Source: CAZFVY01 sp964522665 | GTDB taxonomy: Bacteria > Verrucomicrobiota > Verrucomicrobiia > Limisphaerales > CAZFVY01 | NCBI GenBank assembly: GCA_964522665.1 | Contig: CAZFVY010000020.1 | Span: 13,470 to 77,469 of the forward strand | Reading direction: 5' to 3' | DNA: 64,000 nucleotides | Shown: positions 35,259 to 44,074 of the stretch, piece by piece | Numbering within the stretch: position 1 is the first letter of the stretch | How the letters are laid out: the number at the start of each line of letters is the position of its first letter | The notes under the pieces: model-generated | Databases searched by the model: none | Seen by the model: only the letters and a program-made list of their open reading frames with translations | Told to the model about the DNA's origin: nothing | Made by a program: the position numbers and the translations under genes

Positions 35259-36911
35259 ATGAATGAAGTTCTGGTCATCGGTCACCGAAACCCGGATACG
35301 GACGCGATTTGTTCCGCGATCGGTTACGCCGAGTTCAAGCAACGGACCGACCTGCCGAACGCCCGGGCGGCGCGCTGCGGGGATACGAATGAGCGCATCG
35401 ACTTCGTATTGAGGCGGTTCGGCATTCCGGCGCCGCGCTTTGTCGCCGATGTTTCGCCGAAAATCCGGGACGTCATGCAATCGCCGGTGGTCAGCGTGCC
35501 GCGCCAAGCCACGGTCGCCGAGGCGTTGACCTTGATGGACGAGCGGAACGTCCGGGGGTTGCCGGTGCTCAACGATGACCTTAGCTGCCGCGGGGTGCTC
35601 TCGCTCTTTAAGATCAGCAAATTCTTCTTTCCGTCGCCGCGCGGGCAATTTGACTCCCGCCGGGTTTTGGCCTCGATGAAGACGCTGGCGCGCATTCTCG
35701 GGGCGGAAACGGTCCACGTGGTCGAACCGGACCACGAACAGGACCTGGTGCTCATGATCGGCGCGATGAGCCGGGAATCGTTCGCCCAACGATTGCTCAA
35801 GTATCCGCGTGAAAAGCTGCTGGTCGTGGTGGGGGATCGACAGGAGATTCAGTCGCTTGCGATTCAGGAAGGGGTTCGCGTGGTGGTGGTTACGGGCGGT
35901 TTGGCGATTGACCCGGCGGTGATCCAAGCCGCGCGCGATAAACGGGTGAATCTGCTCCTTTCGCCCCATGATACGGCCACGACCGGATTGCTCTGCCGGG
36001 CGGCGATCACGGTGGAGCACATGATCCACGAGCATTATCTGGCCTTTCGGGAGGATGAATCGCTGGCGGACGTTCGGGCCATGGCCACGGCGTCGCAGTT
36101 TCATTCGTTTCCGGTGGTCGATGCGCAGGAACGGACCATCGGGATCATCACGAAGTCCGATTTCCTAAAAAAGGTCGAGCGGCGGCTCATCCTGGTGGAT
36201 CACAACGAGCTTTCCCAGGCGGTACACGGGGCGGACCAGGTCGAGATCATCGAGATCATCGATCACCATCGCATCGGCTCGCTGGCGACCGCGCAACCGA
36301 TCCTGTTCCGGAACGAGCCGGTCGGTTCGACGAGCACCATCGTGGCGGACTGCTTTTTTCGCGAGGACATCGAGCTGCGGCCGGCCATCGCCGGCCTGTT
36401 GCTGGCGGGGCTGGTGACGGATACGTTGAATCTCACCTCGCCAACGGCGACCGCGCGGGACGCGCATATCCTGGCGCGACTCGAGGCCATCGCGGGGGTC
36501 AACGCGACGGCATTCACGGAAAAGCTCTTCGCGTCCGGCTCGGTGCTTACGTCGAAGCCGGCCGAACAGGCGATTTCGACGGACTGCAAGGAATACCAGG
36601 AAGGCGACCTCACGTTCAGCGTGGCGCAGATCGAGGAAATTGGTTTTGACCAATTCTGGAAGCGCAAAACGGAAGTCGTGGAGGCTTTGGAACGTTATCG
36701 GCACCGGCAGGGGCATTACTTTTCGGGGTTGCTGGTCACGGACGTGGTGTTGCAAACCTCGCTGCTATTGCTGGCGGGGGCCGAGGCATTCAAGCGGCAA
36801 ATCGACTATCCGCCGATCGAGCCGGGCATTTATGAGTTGAAGGATGTCGTTTCCCGAAAAAAGCAGTTGCTCCCGTATTTGACGCATTGCCTGGCGGCGG
36901 TGAAGTCGTAG
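35259..36911 (+). CDS. Family II manganese-dependent inorganic pyrophosphatase with CBS and DRTGG domains
   Basis: Hydrolyses pyrophosphate to phosphate in the cytosol; 550 aa against about 310 for the plain enzyme, because of inserted regulatory domains. Order: DHH part 1 with GHRNPDTDAICSAIGY (metal motif); a CBS motif about 70-125 (DVMQSPVVSVPRQATVAEAL); a DRTGG-like region about 165-250; a second CBS motif about 260-305; then the DHH core resumes with ILVDHNELSQAV and EIIDHHRIGS near 335, and a DHHA2 domain at the C-terminus. In studied CBS-pyrophosphatases, adenine nucleotides and diadenosine polyphosphates bind these domains and tune activity. The KH-protein gene follows 9 bp downstream. 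Confidence 0.92.
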   Translation: MNEVLVIGHRNPDTDAICSAIGYAEFKQRTDLPNARAARCGDTNERIDFVLRRFGIPAPRFVADVSPKIRDVMQSPVVSVPRQATVAEALTLMDERNVRGLPVLNDDLSCRGVLSLFKISKFFFPSPRGQFDSRRVLASMKTLARILGAETVHVVEPDHEQDLVLMIGAMSRESFAQRLLKYPREKLLVVVGDRQEIQSLAIQEGVRVVVVTGGLAIDPAVIQAARDKRVNLLLSPHDTATTGLLCRAAITVEHMIHEHYLAFREDESLADVRAMATASQFHSFPVVDAQERTIGIITKSDFLKKVERRLILVDHNELSQAVHGADQVEIIEIIDHHRIGSLATAQPILFRNEPVGSTSTIVADCFFREDIELRPAIAGLLLAGLVTDTLNLTSPTATARDAHILARLEAIAGVNATAFTEKLFASGSVLTSKPAEQAISTDCKEYQEGDLTFSVAQIEEIGFDQFWKRKTEVVEALERYRHRQGHYFSGLLVTDVVLQTSLLLLAGAEAFKRQIDYPPIEPGIYELKDVVSRKKQLLPYLTHCLAAVKS

Positions 36912-36920
36912 GTTGGCGCG

Positions 36921-37436
36921 ATGGACTACGATTACAAGAAGCGCGGTTACCTGTTGCCGGGCGGGTGCAAGGATTTGGGCGAGTCGCTGAAGCTTGCGAC
37001 GGAGCATGACGACGTGCGGGAGGCGCTCCGTAAGCACGTTCCCGAAATCGCCTCGGGCGCCGTCGAAATCGTGGCTTTGGCGCGAACCCCGGGTCTCCGA
37101 TGTTGCATCGCCGTGCGCTCCCGCGCGGCGAAGGGACCAGCGGTCGAGCCGTTCGAACTGGAGACGGTTAAAGCGATCGTCGCCGATTTGGGCGGTGAGT
37201 ATGTGACGGTGATCCGCTGGGACCCAGCGCCCGAAAAATTCATCCGCCACGCCCTTCAGGGTTTGGGAGGGCGCCTCACGGTTAATTCAGAGGGCCAACA
37301 CGCGACCCTGACGATCGATCCGCAGATGCTCAAGCGTGAGAAGAACGATCCGCGCGGCCAAGCGGACCTTTTGGTCCGCCTGGCTGAAGAGGTGACCGGC
37401 TGGGAAATCCGCGTCGTCGCGCCGGGTCAAGACTGA
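36921..37436 (+). CDS. Orphan NusA-type KH-domain protein
   Basis: 171 aa. It resembles the KH1-KH2 part of transcription factor NusA: VPEIASGAVEIVALARTPG and LRCCIAVRSR match the 'VPEI..GxVEIxxIAREPGxRxKVAV' block, and LGGEYVTVIRWDPAPEKFIR matches 'LxGEKIDIVxWxxDPxxFI'. The GACVGxRGSRI loop of NusA is replaced by EPFELETVKAIVAD, so the GxxG signature is missing. There is no N-terminal RNA-polymerase-binding or S1 domain. It is 9 bp after the pyrophosphatase gene and surely in its operon. It is probably an RNA-binding protein; the role is unknown. Confidence 0.7.
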   Translation: MDYDYKKRGYLLPGGCKDLGESLKLATEHDDVREALRKHVPEIASGAVEIVALARTPGLRCCIAVRSRAAKGPAVEPFELETVKAIVADLGGEYVTVIRWDPAPEKFIRHALQGLGGRLTVNSEGQHATLTIDPQMLKREKNDPRGQADLLVRLAEEVTGWEIRVVAPGQD

Positions 37437-37751
37437 AGTGTTCGGGTCCGCTTTACGGCGGAACCAGATTCTGTCCTCCGTTCCGAGGCTCGAGCGCGCG
37501 CCCGGCGCGACACATTGAGTTTTTGCGGCAACAAAGGAATCTGTCCCAGCCTCGCGGGCGAATGGCGCTTACTTATGCGCTCCCAGGGACGGATGCGGCG
37601 ACTGACTGCGGCGGGCGGCTCAGTCTTTGTGCTCCGTCCCGCCTTCGCGCGGAATTTACATGCGGCGAGTCGGCGGGAACGTGACATCGTGGCGCGATTT
37701 CGCTGGATTAAGTCGAGAAGCGAACGTTTGGGCATAAGCCACGCTACTTTG

Positions 37752-37915
37752 GGTGGGGCGAGGCTCCGCCAAGCCCTAAAAAAGCGGCGCGATGTCCTGT
37801 TTGCTAACCGAAGCTCGATTCCGCCGAAATACCGTAGCTCCAACTTGGTCTTGGGGCCGTGAGGCGTCGCGCACGTCCCGACCCTCGTCACGGCTCGGCA
37901 GAGCCTCGCCCCACC
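37752..37915. repeat. Family A element, copy A2 (164 bp)
   Basis: Ends GGTGGGGCGAGGCTC and its reverse complement GAGCCTCGCCCCACC. Its reverse complement aligns along most of its length with copy A3 at 41454, on the other side of the receptor gene. It fills part of the 724-bp gap 37437-38160, where I see no gene. Confidence 0.85.
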
Positions 37916-38160
37916 ATTCGGGCGGGCGGATTCTTGGCGGGATCGCAGCGCAGCGAGAGAAAAGCTGCCGATCGAGGCGTTCACTGGCCACGCAAACGGC
38001 TCGGCGGCAAAATTTTAGCGCCTAAGTAAGCGTCATTCACCTAGCTGCGCGGAACAATATCTATTTTGGGGGACGACTTCCCGAGATTCCGCTTTGCTTC
38101 ATCCTCGCCGACGCCTCGCGGGTTTTCAGACCCCTCTGAAGCTTTGGACCCTACAGCCAA

Positions 38161-41100
38161 TCAGAAATGCGCGGTCAAGGCGAAGCGGGCCTGAATCGGC
38201 TCGACGGGATGAAAGTGGATCTGCATCACCGCGGGCGCGGTCGGCGTGATCCGCGATTCGTAGGCGTAATCGATGTCGTGGTCGCGGCGGTCGAGGAGGT
38301 TGAAAACGTCGGCGGAAAGCGACCAGGATTGGCTGAGCTTGTAGCCGACGCCAAGATTCAAAAGCACGGTTTCGCGGGAACGCAGGCTGTTGTTCGAGAT
38401 CAGGGCGCGGGGACCGAAGTAGCGCAACCGCAAGCTCGTTGAGAAACCACGCAAGTCGTGAAAGGTGATCCCGGTGGCGAGTACTTGCTCGATCGCTTCG
38501 GGCACGCGCGTGCCGCCGTCCTGATCCGGCGACGTGAAGCGGGCCGTGGAGGTGGCAAAGTCGAAATCAAACGTGAGCCATTTGGCGGGTGAATAATAAT
38601 TGGCCCACTCGACGCCGTAACGATTGCTCGGCTGCGGCGTCGGAATGGTCTCGCCCGTGTCGCCCTCGAAAAGCAGTTCCGAATCGCTGTGGAGATACCA
38701 CAACGAGACCGTGCTCTGCAGTTTGGGAACGGCCAGGGTGCGCAGCCCGATTTCAGCGCCCTTGGTTTGGATCAGGCCGTCCACCTTCGTGGCAGGACTC
38801 CCGTCGGGGTTGACGGTGGCGGTCGTCCCGCGGCCGTCGTTGCTGTGGAAACCGAATCCTCCCTGCACGTACACCTCGGTTTGCGCCCATGGCCCAAAGA
38901 TCAGGCTCAGCTTGGGGCTGGGCAGGCCGTCGCTGGCCGCGCCGGAATTGCGGGGATCACTGCTGTTCACGCCGAAGAAAAACTCGTCGCCGCGGAGCGC
39001 CGCGACACTGCGAAACGTGTCGCTCCATTGAACCTTATTTTCAAAATAGAGACCGAGGCTGGTCTGCGTGACGCGGTCCTGGCGCGTCACCGCGGGGAGC
39101 AGGCGGCCGTCGGCGGAATCGAGCTTCTCGACGCGCTGGCGGTCCTCGGTCTGGAACAGGCCGTCGTCGATCCAATCGTTGCGGAGTTGCAGGCCGAACG
39201 CGCTTTCCACGTCGTGACTCCCCCAATGATTGAAAAGCGTATGACTGACGTTGACCCCGGCGACCCAGCGCCGGTCCGACTGCTCGAATTGATCGCCCCG
39301 CGCCGGGTCGGTAAGGAAGTAGGTGAAGTCGGAGAACAGATCGAGGTCGTAGTAGAAACCGTAGGCGATAACTTTCGTCGCGGAAGCGGCGTCCGCGCGA
39401 TGCCACTCGGCTTGGAGACTGTAGCGCTGCGAATTCCCGCCATCAGTGTCGTTGAGCGAACCGAAAAATGGAATCAGACCGGTCGTCTCGGCGCTGGTGG
39501 CAACCTGATCGCTGGAGTTCCATTTTCCGTGGTAACCGCGCGCGCTGACGCTGAAGCCATTGGCGTCGTCACCCTGGCTATACGTCAGGAGGCCGTTGAA
39601 TTTCTGATAATCATCGGGCCGGGTCCACGGGCCATCATCGTGATACGCCTCGGCGCCGTAGAGCAGGTTTCCCGAGCCGAGTTTGATTGAATCGGCCAAG
39701 ACTCCGCGCGCGTAGCCGTACATGCCGCTTTCGATTCTTACGAGGCTTTCGGGTAGCGTCTTAAAAAACTCGAGTTGCGCGGCGCCGACGGAGGTGAAGT
39801 CACCGTTTTCCGCGTAGTAAACGCCCTTCTGATAGTTGACCCGTTCGACCAATTCGGGAATGACGATGTTCATGTCCGAGTAACCCTGGCCGTGGGCGTG
39901 GGTGGGCAGGTTCAGCGGCATGCCGTCCAGAAACGTGGCGAAGTCGGTCCCGTGATCGAGGTTGAAGCCGCGCGAGAAATATTGGTTGGCTTTGCCGCCA
40001 CCGGCGTGCTGCGTGATGATGACGCCCGGGACAGCCTCGAGAACCTCCCCCGCGCGCATCGTGGGCCGCAATTGAAGTTGTTCGGCGCCGATCGTTCCCT
40101 GCGTGGCGGAATCAGCGACGCCGATCAAACTGTCCTGCCGTCCCGTCACGATCACGTCGGGCAAGCGGGTCGCCTGATCGTCGCCGATCGCGGGCGCGGG
40201 CGCGCCACCGGGCGCCGGGGCATTGGCCGCCTCCTGCGCGACGGCGGCGCCGCCGAGGAGGCAAAGCAGCGTCACGGTGGCCAGGCGCGCCGTGATCACT
40301 CCGACGCCGTGCAAGAGCGCGGTGGCGACGATAAAACCGCACCCGAACGAGAGCACGCTCGCCGAACCGGGCATCTCGCGACCGTGCGCGTAACCGTGAA
40401 AGAAGGCGAAGAAGGCCACCACCAGCAGCGTTGGCCGCGGTTGAAATCTGACCCGGCGCAACACCAGAAACGCAAAGACGAAAACCGAAAGCAGAATCAT
40501 CGATTCGGCCCCGGGCAGCTCGGCTCCCGTGGCGCCGATGATTCCGCCGAACGCCATCACCATCACGAAGGTCAACGGTATTTGCCAGCGGGCGCGCGCC
40601 CGCTGCTGCGCGGCCCAAACGCCGACCGCGACCATCACCGCCAGGTGATCCCAGCCGTGCAACGGATGGTTGAAGCCGTCATGCCACCCGTTAAGGGACG
40701 CCCCGGCGGAATGGGCGTGGGCGAAGGGAGGAAGCAGGGCAAACAACCCGAGCAGGACGATTCGCAGACGCCGCCAGACCGGGAGACGAGCAACGGACGC
40801 CGGCGCGGAACTCGGCGGTGAAAGGAGCCGATTGAAGAAGCGGTAACAGATGCCGATCGGGAAGCGGTGGGCTCGCTTCGAGACTAACGGCCAACAGGCG
40901 GCGGCCGCGCCCAAACCGAGAGGTCGGTTCGCCGCAGACGACGTTGCGCCCGCCCGGCGCGTAGGCCGGCCGGAATACCCTGCTCTCTCGATGCGATTCA
41001 CTTTTTTGCTTCGCTTACTGCTTGGGCGGTGGGCAGGCGGCCAAAAGCCACCTGCGTTCAGACAGCTACGAGTTTTCACCCGCCATCGCCGCCACAGGTG

Positions 41101-41226
41101 GCTTACCCGCAAACGTGTATGGCTCGGCCGAATTGGCGTCAACGAAAAGCCGACGCTGAGAAGCCGATTACGATTTCGGAACTGTCTCTGCCGGACGATA
41201 CGTTTGCGGCGGCAAGATGGATGCAT
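38161..41226 (-). CDS. HupE/UreJ-like transporter domain fused to a TonB-dependent receptor
   Basis: One uninterrupted 1021-aa frame. The ATG at 41226 is preceded by GGAGG four bases away, a good ribosome-binding site, although the first ~145 residues are Arg-rich and unlike any domain. Then comes a signal-like helix (IVLLGLFALLPPFAHAHSAG) and a complete HupE/UreJ domain (nickel/cobalt permease family) with HPLHGWDHLAVMVAVGVWAA, FFHGYAHGREMPG and GFIVATALLHGVG. Its last helix, LATVTLLCLLGGAAVAQEA, looks like a signal peptide with an AVA|QEA cleavage site. After it comes an outer-membrane receptor: plug with LPDVIVTGRQDS and GEVLEAVPGVIITQHAGG, then a 22-strand-type barrel ending in ARFALTAHF. 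It probably takes up a metal or metal chelate. No stop codon separates the parts. Confidence 0.85.
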   Translation of the reverse strand: MHPSCRRKRIVRQRQFRNRNRLLSVGFSLTPIRPSHTRLRVSHLWRRWRVKTRSCLNAGGFWPPAHRPSSKRSKKVNRIERAGYSGRPTRRAGATSSAANRPLGLGAAAACWPLVSKRAHRFPIGICYRFFNRLLSPPSSAPASVARLPVWRRLRIVLLGLFALLPPFAHAHSAGASLNGWHDGFNHPLHGWDHLAVMVAVGVWAAQQRARARWQIPLTFVMVMAFGGIIGATGAELPGAESMILLSVFVFAFLVLRRVRFQPRPTLLVVAFFAFFHGYAHGREMPGSASVLSFGCGFIVATALLHGVGVITARLATVTLLCLLGGAAVAQEAANAPAPGGAPAPAIGDDQATRLPDVIVTGRQDSLIGVADSATQGTIGAEQLQLRPTMRAGEVLEAVPGVIITQHAGGGKANQYFSRGFNLDHGTDFATFLDGMPLNLPTHAHGQGYSDMNIVIPELVERVNYQKGVYYAENGDFTSVGAAQLEFFKTLPESLVRIESGMYGYARGVLADSIKLGSGNLLYGAEAYHDDGPWTRPDDYQKFNGLLTYSQGDDANGFSVSARGYHGKWNSSDQVATSAETTGLIPFFGSLNDTDGGNSQRYSLQAEWHRADAASATKVIAYGFYYDLDLFSDFTYFLTDPARGDQFEQSDRRWVAGVNVSHTLFNHWGSHDVESAFGLQLRNDWIDDGLFQTEDRQRVEKLDSADGRLLPAVTRQDRVTQTSLGLYFENKVQWSDTFRSVAALRGDEFFFGVNSSDPRNSGAASDGLPSPKLSLIFGPWAQTEVYVQGGFGFHSNDGRGTTATVNPDGSPATKVDGLIQTKGAEIGLRTLAVPKLQSTVSLWYLHSDSELLFEGDTGETIPTPQPSNRYGVEWANYYSPAKWLTFDFDFATSTARFTSPDQDGGTRVPEAIEQVLATGITFHDLRGFSTSLRLRYFGPRALISNNSLRSRETVLLNLGVGYKLSQSWSLSADVFNLLDRRDHDIDYAYESRITPTAPAVMQIHFHPVEPIQARFALTAHF

Positions 41227-41453
41227 GGAACCTCCGTCTCAAATGTGTCGCTGGGGCGCCACTTCGAGTTGTTGCTTCAATTGGCTGTGGGGGCTTGCGG
41301 CGCCAGGCCAATCGGTCCCTGCCCGACTGGCAAATGGCGCTTTCTTGTGCTATAACGAATTGCAGCAGAATATCTTGAGTGGTAAGCGAGCGTCGGGAAC
41401 GGTCGCTTTTCTCTGGCCGCGGCGCGCGCAAGCCAAGAACGCGCCGGGCGAGT

Positions 41454-41683
41454 GGTGGGGCGAGGCTCTGCTCCGCCTTCGCTCTCGCTCCGGCGCGACA
41501 AGCCATCGACCGCGCCGAAGCCATAGGCGTAGGCGGGCGAGCCGTGACGAGGGTCGGGACGTCCGCAACGCCGCACGGCCCCGAGACCAAGCTGGAGCGA
41601 CGGCGTTTCGGCGAGCGCGAGCGTTGGTTCCCAAACCGGACCTCGCGCCACTTTTTCAGGGCTCGGCGGAGCCTCGCCCCACC
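41454..41683. repeat. Family A element, copy A3 (230 bp) with nested insert
   Basis: Same ends as A2, in opposite orientation. Compared with A2 it has about 66 extra bases, starting CTCCGCCTTCGCTCTCGC, inserted just inside the left end. It sits in the 573-bp gap 41227-41799, which has no other recognisable content. Confidence 0.85.
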
Positions 41684-41799
41684 CAGAAGCGCCAACAAGT
41701 CGAAGTCGCGCCCGGGTCGCCGGTTCCGGCGTTTTCGGCCTGTTCAATCGGGGGACGGTATCCTAAGGTTCCGTTTCGAATTCTAAGGTTTAAGGATTG

Positions 41800-42765
41800 A
41801 TGAAGGCAAATCTTGGTATCGTCGTCAGCGTCGTTGCCGCGCTGGCCTCCTGCCCCGCATTGCTCGGCGCGGACCCACCGGCGCCAGGACCGACCGCCGT
41901 TGTGGCCGCCGCCTCCGCGATCAAGCCGCTCAGCGCTCCGGGGTTGCAAAATCTCTTCCTCCTTAATGGCCGGATCTATTCGGGCGCCGCGCCCGACGGG
42001 GACGATGGGTTCGAGAGCCTGCGCAAATTGGGAATCAAAACGATCATCAGCGTGGATGGCTCGAAGCCGGACGTCACGGCGGCGCATCGGCATGGGTTGA
42101 GGTATATCCATATCCCGATCGGGTACGATGGCGCGTCACGCTCGAATACTCTGGCTTTGATCCGCGCGGCGCAGGTCACGCCGGGGCCGATATACGTGCA
42201 TTGTCATCATGGCAAACATCGCGGCCCCGCCGCCGCGGCGCTCATTTGTGAAGGGACCGAAGGTTGGACGACGAGAGAGGGTTCCGCCTGGCTGGGCGTC
42301 GCGGGGACTTCGCCGGAATACCCGGGGCTTTTCAGGGGCGTGGCGACCTTCGAGATGCCGGACGCCGCGGCGCTGCAACGGATTTCGACGAATTTTCCGG
42401 AGCAGGTCGAAATCTCGAGTTTCGTGGACGCCATGGTCGCCATCGACGGGTATTGGGACAGCCTGAAGGCGGTGCAAAAGGCTGGCTACCGATCACCGGC
42501 GTCCCAACCCGACCTCGACCCGCCGCGGCAGGCGATGCTCTTGGTGGAAGGATTCCGGGAATTGGCGCGCGGCGACGAGGCGAAAGGCCGGGGCGACGAG
42601 TTCATCACGGGCTTGCGGAACGCGGAGGAAACCGCCGGTCGTGTCCATGCGCTCCTCAAAGCGACCGGGAGTCCGGGCGTCGCGTTCGACCGCGGCGCGG
42701 CGGACAAAGTTTGGGAGGGGATGACGCAACGCTGCGCCGCGTGTCATAAGAAGTACCGGAATTGA
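41800..42765 (+). CDS. Exported tyrosine-phosphatase-like protein with a C-terminal haem c motif
   Basis: 321 aa from the ATG at 41800 (a TTG one codon earlier is in the same frame). A signal peptide covers about residues 1-24. A dual-specificity phosphatase-like domain follows, with GRIYSGAAPDGDDGF and SLRKLGIKTIISVDGS, and the P-loop VHCHHGKHRGPAA, a proper Cys-x5-Arg motif near residue 134. The C-terminal third is helical and ends MTQRCAACHKKYRN, a CxxCH haem-attachment motif 10 residues before the stop, as in cytochrome c' proteins. A redox-linked periplasmic phosphatase is one reading; the combination is unusual. Single gene. Confidence 0.8.
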   Translation: MKANLGIVVSVVAALASCPALLGADPPAPGPTAVVAAASAIKPLSAPGLQNLFLLNGRIYSGAAPDGDDGFESLRKLGIKTIISVDGSKPDVTAAHRHGLRYIHIPIGYDGASRSNTLALIRAAQVTPGPIYVHCHHGKHRGPAAAALICEGTEGWTTREGSAWLGVAGTSPEYPGLFRGVATFEMPDAAALQRISTNFPEQVEISSFVDAMVAIDGYWDSLKAVQKAGYRSPASQPDLDPPRQAMLLVEGFRELARGDEAKGRGDEFITGLRNAEETAGRVHALLKATGSPGVAFDRGAADKVWEGMTQRCAACHKKYRN

Positions 42766-42923
42766 CTCCAAATCGGGCGCGCGGATTGTCCTGAACTCGC
42801 TGCTTCGTTCGTTGTAGCAGTGTGGCCGAGGCGGTGCGAAGCTGCCGACGCGCGATTTCGACGCGCCGCGGCAATCGGTCCGCCGCCGACCAATCCGATA
42901 ATCATTAACCTGAGAACACTATT

Positions 42924-43286
42924 ATGAGTAACGATTCCAAAACCTTCATGTTCATTCTCCGTGGCGGCGCTTCACCCGAGGACTTAACGCCAGAGCAGCG
43001 GCAGCAGTTGATCAAAAAATATACCGACTGGATGGGTCAATTGGGCAGCCGCGGCCAATTGAAGGGGGGCGAACCGCTGGAGGACGAGGGCAAAGTGCTG
43101 TCCGGCAAAGGCGGCAAAGTAATCACGGATGGCCCCTTCGCCGAGGTCAAGGAGCAGGTCGGCGGCTATTTTATGATCCTCGCCAAGGATTTGAACGAAG
43201 CCGCCGAAATCGCCCGCGGCTGCCCGATCTTCGAGAACGGAGGGACGATCGAAGTCCGACCGATCCAAGTCATGCCTGGGATGTAG
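42924..43286 (+). CDS. YCII-related (DGPF) protein
   Basis: 120 aa. Compact ferredoxin-like alpha/beta fold of the YCII family: FMFILRGGASPEDLTPEQ, then the hallmark VITDGPFAEVKEQVGGYFMI and the C-terminal EVRPIQVMPGM. Many homologues lie beside ECF sigma-factor genes and may be accessory to them; none is found here. The biochemical role is unknown. The upstream 158 bp shows no clear promoter. Confidence 0.88.
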   Translation: MSNDSKTFMFILRGGASPEDLTPEQRQQLIKKYTDWMGQLGSRGQLKGGEPLEDEGKVLSGKGGKVITDGPFAEVKEQVGGYFMILAKDLNEAAEIARGCPIFENGGTIEVRPIQVMPGM

Positions 43287-43391
43287 ATCTGGCGTCCGGT
43301 TGAACAGCGCTTGCGTTAGGGTCACACGCTCTGGCGCAGGCGACGTTCTACTGGAATAAAGCTTCTGGGCCGCGAAAGGTCGCGCCGCGGC

Positions 43392-43841
43392 CTACGAGAT
43401 AACCCGCTGGACCCATTCGACGAAACTGGCCCAGTTGCTCACCAATCCGGCGGCTTGCGCCGCAGTCAGCGCCAACGCCCCAGCGGCGCCCACCGCCACG
43501 ACCGCCAGCGCGACCTTCTCCCAGGCGCATTCGCCGGCCTCGCGCAACGCCTCGGCACCGCACAAGCGGGCCACACGCCGCGGCTCGGCCTTGGGAGCCA
43601 AAGCCGCGGCTGGCGCCGCGGACTCGACCCCCGCGCGAGTTTCCGGCTGCGAACGCCGCGCCAAAATGTCCCGGCACGGTTTGGTTGGCGGGGTGGCGGA
43701 GGTGGGGCGGTGGCCGCGGTTGGTGGTCGGCTGCTGGAGGAAAAGGGCCGCCGTCGGGCGGGGGTTGCGTTGAATCGGACTGGCAATTGGCTGGTTCATC
43801 GGATTCGCTTTCTCTTCGATCATCGTCATACTCATCGTCAT
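43392..43841 (-). CDS. Small protein with C-terminal membrane segment, uncertain
   Basis: About 149 aa from the ATG at 43841 (MTMSMTMIEEKANP); a later Met is possible. The N-terminal part is Pro/Ala/Arg-rich and probably disordered. The C-terminus is CAWEKVALAVVAVGAAGALAL and then an amphipathic tail ending FVEWVQRVIS, which looks like a real tail anchor. There is no good ribosome-binding site. It is divergent from the CGNR regulator and shares its regulatory region. Confidence that this is a real gene is moderate. Confidence 0.5.
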   Translation of the reverse strand: MTMSMTMIEEKANPMNQPIASPIQRNPRPTAALFLQQPTTNRGHRPTSATPPTKPCRDILARRSQPETRAGVESAAPAAALAPKAEPRRVARLCGAEALREAGECAWEKVALAVVAVGAAGALALTAAQAAGLVSNWASFVEWVQRVIS

Positions 43842-43983
43842 GTTGTTAGGAGACAATCCGCGCCCGATTTGTTTCAAAAATCGATCGCCTCGAATTCGTC
43901 GAGATAAAAGACGCCGACCAAACCGCCACCTCCGTCTCCGGCGCGCGTCATTCCGATTCCGCGAAAGTAACTTTCTAAATCTC

Positions 43984-44049
43984 ATTTTGAAGGTTACAAA
44001 TGACGAACTGCGCGTAACTTGTCAACACCTATTTTGACGGTTACACTGA
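43984..44049. promoter_or_regulatory. Promoter with two direct-repeat operator-like boxes
   Basis: Boxes ATTTTGAAGGTTACAAATGA (43984-44003) and ATTTTGACGGTTACACTGA (44031-44049), 47 bp apart. A promoter TTGTCA (44019-44024), 17-bp spacer, TACACT (44042-44047) overlaps the second box. This arrangement suits autoregulation by the CGNR protein. Confidence 0.6.
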
Positions 44050-44074
44050 AGACGTGCTAGTTGATGCGCCCAGC

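Noticed and set aside
37437..38160. Small genes in the gap after the KH-protein gene
   Set aside because: Frames there cross element A2 and lack starts, leaders or domains.
40860..41226. Cobalamin riboswitch upstream of the HupE/TonB receptor
   Set aside because: Such receptors are often B12-regulated, but I do not find the conserved B12-box and core pattern, and this DNA may be coding.
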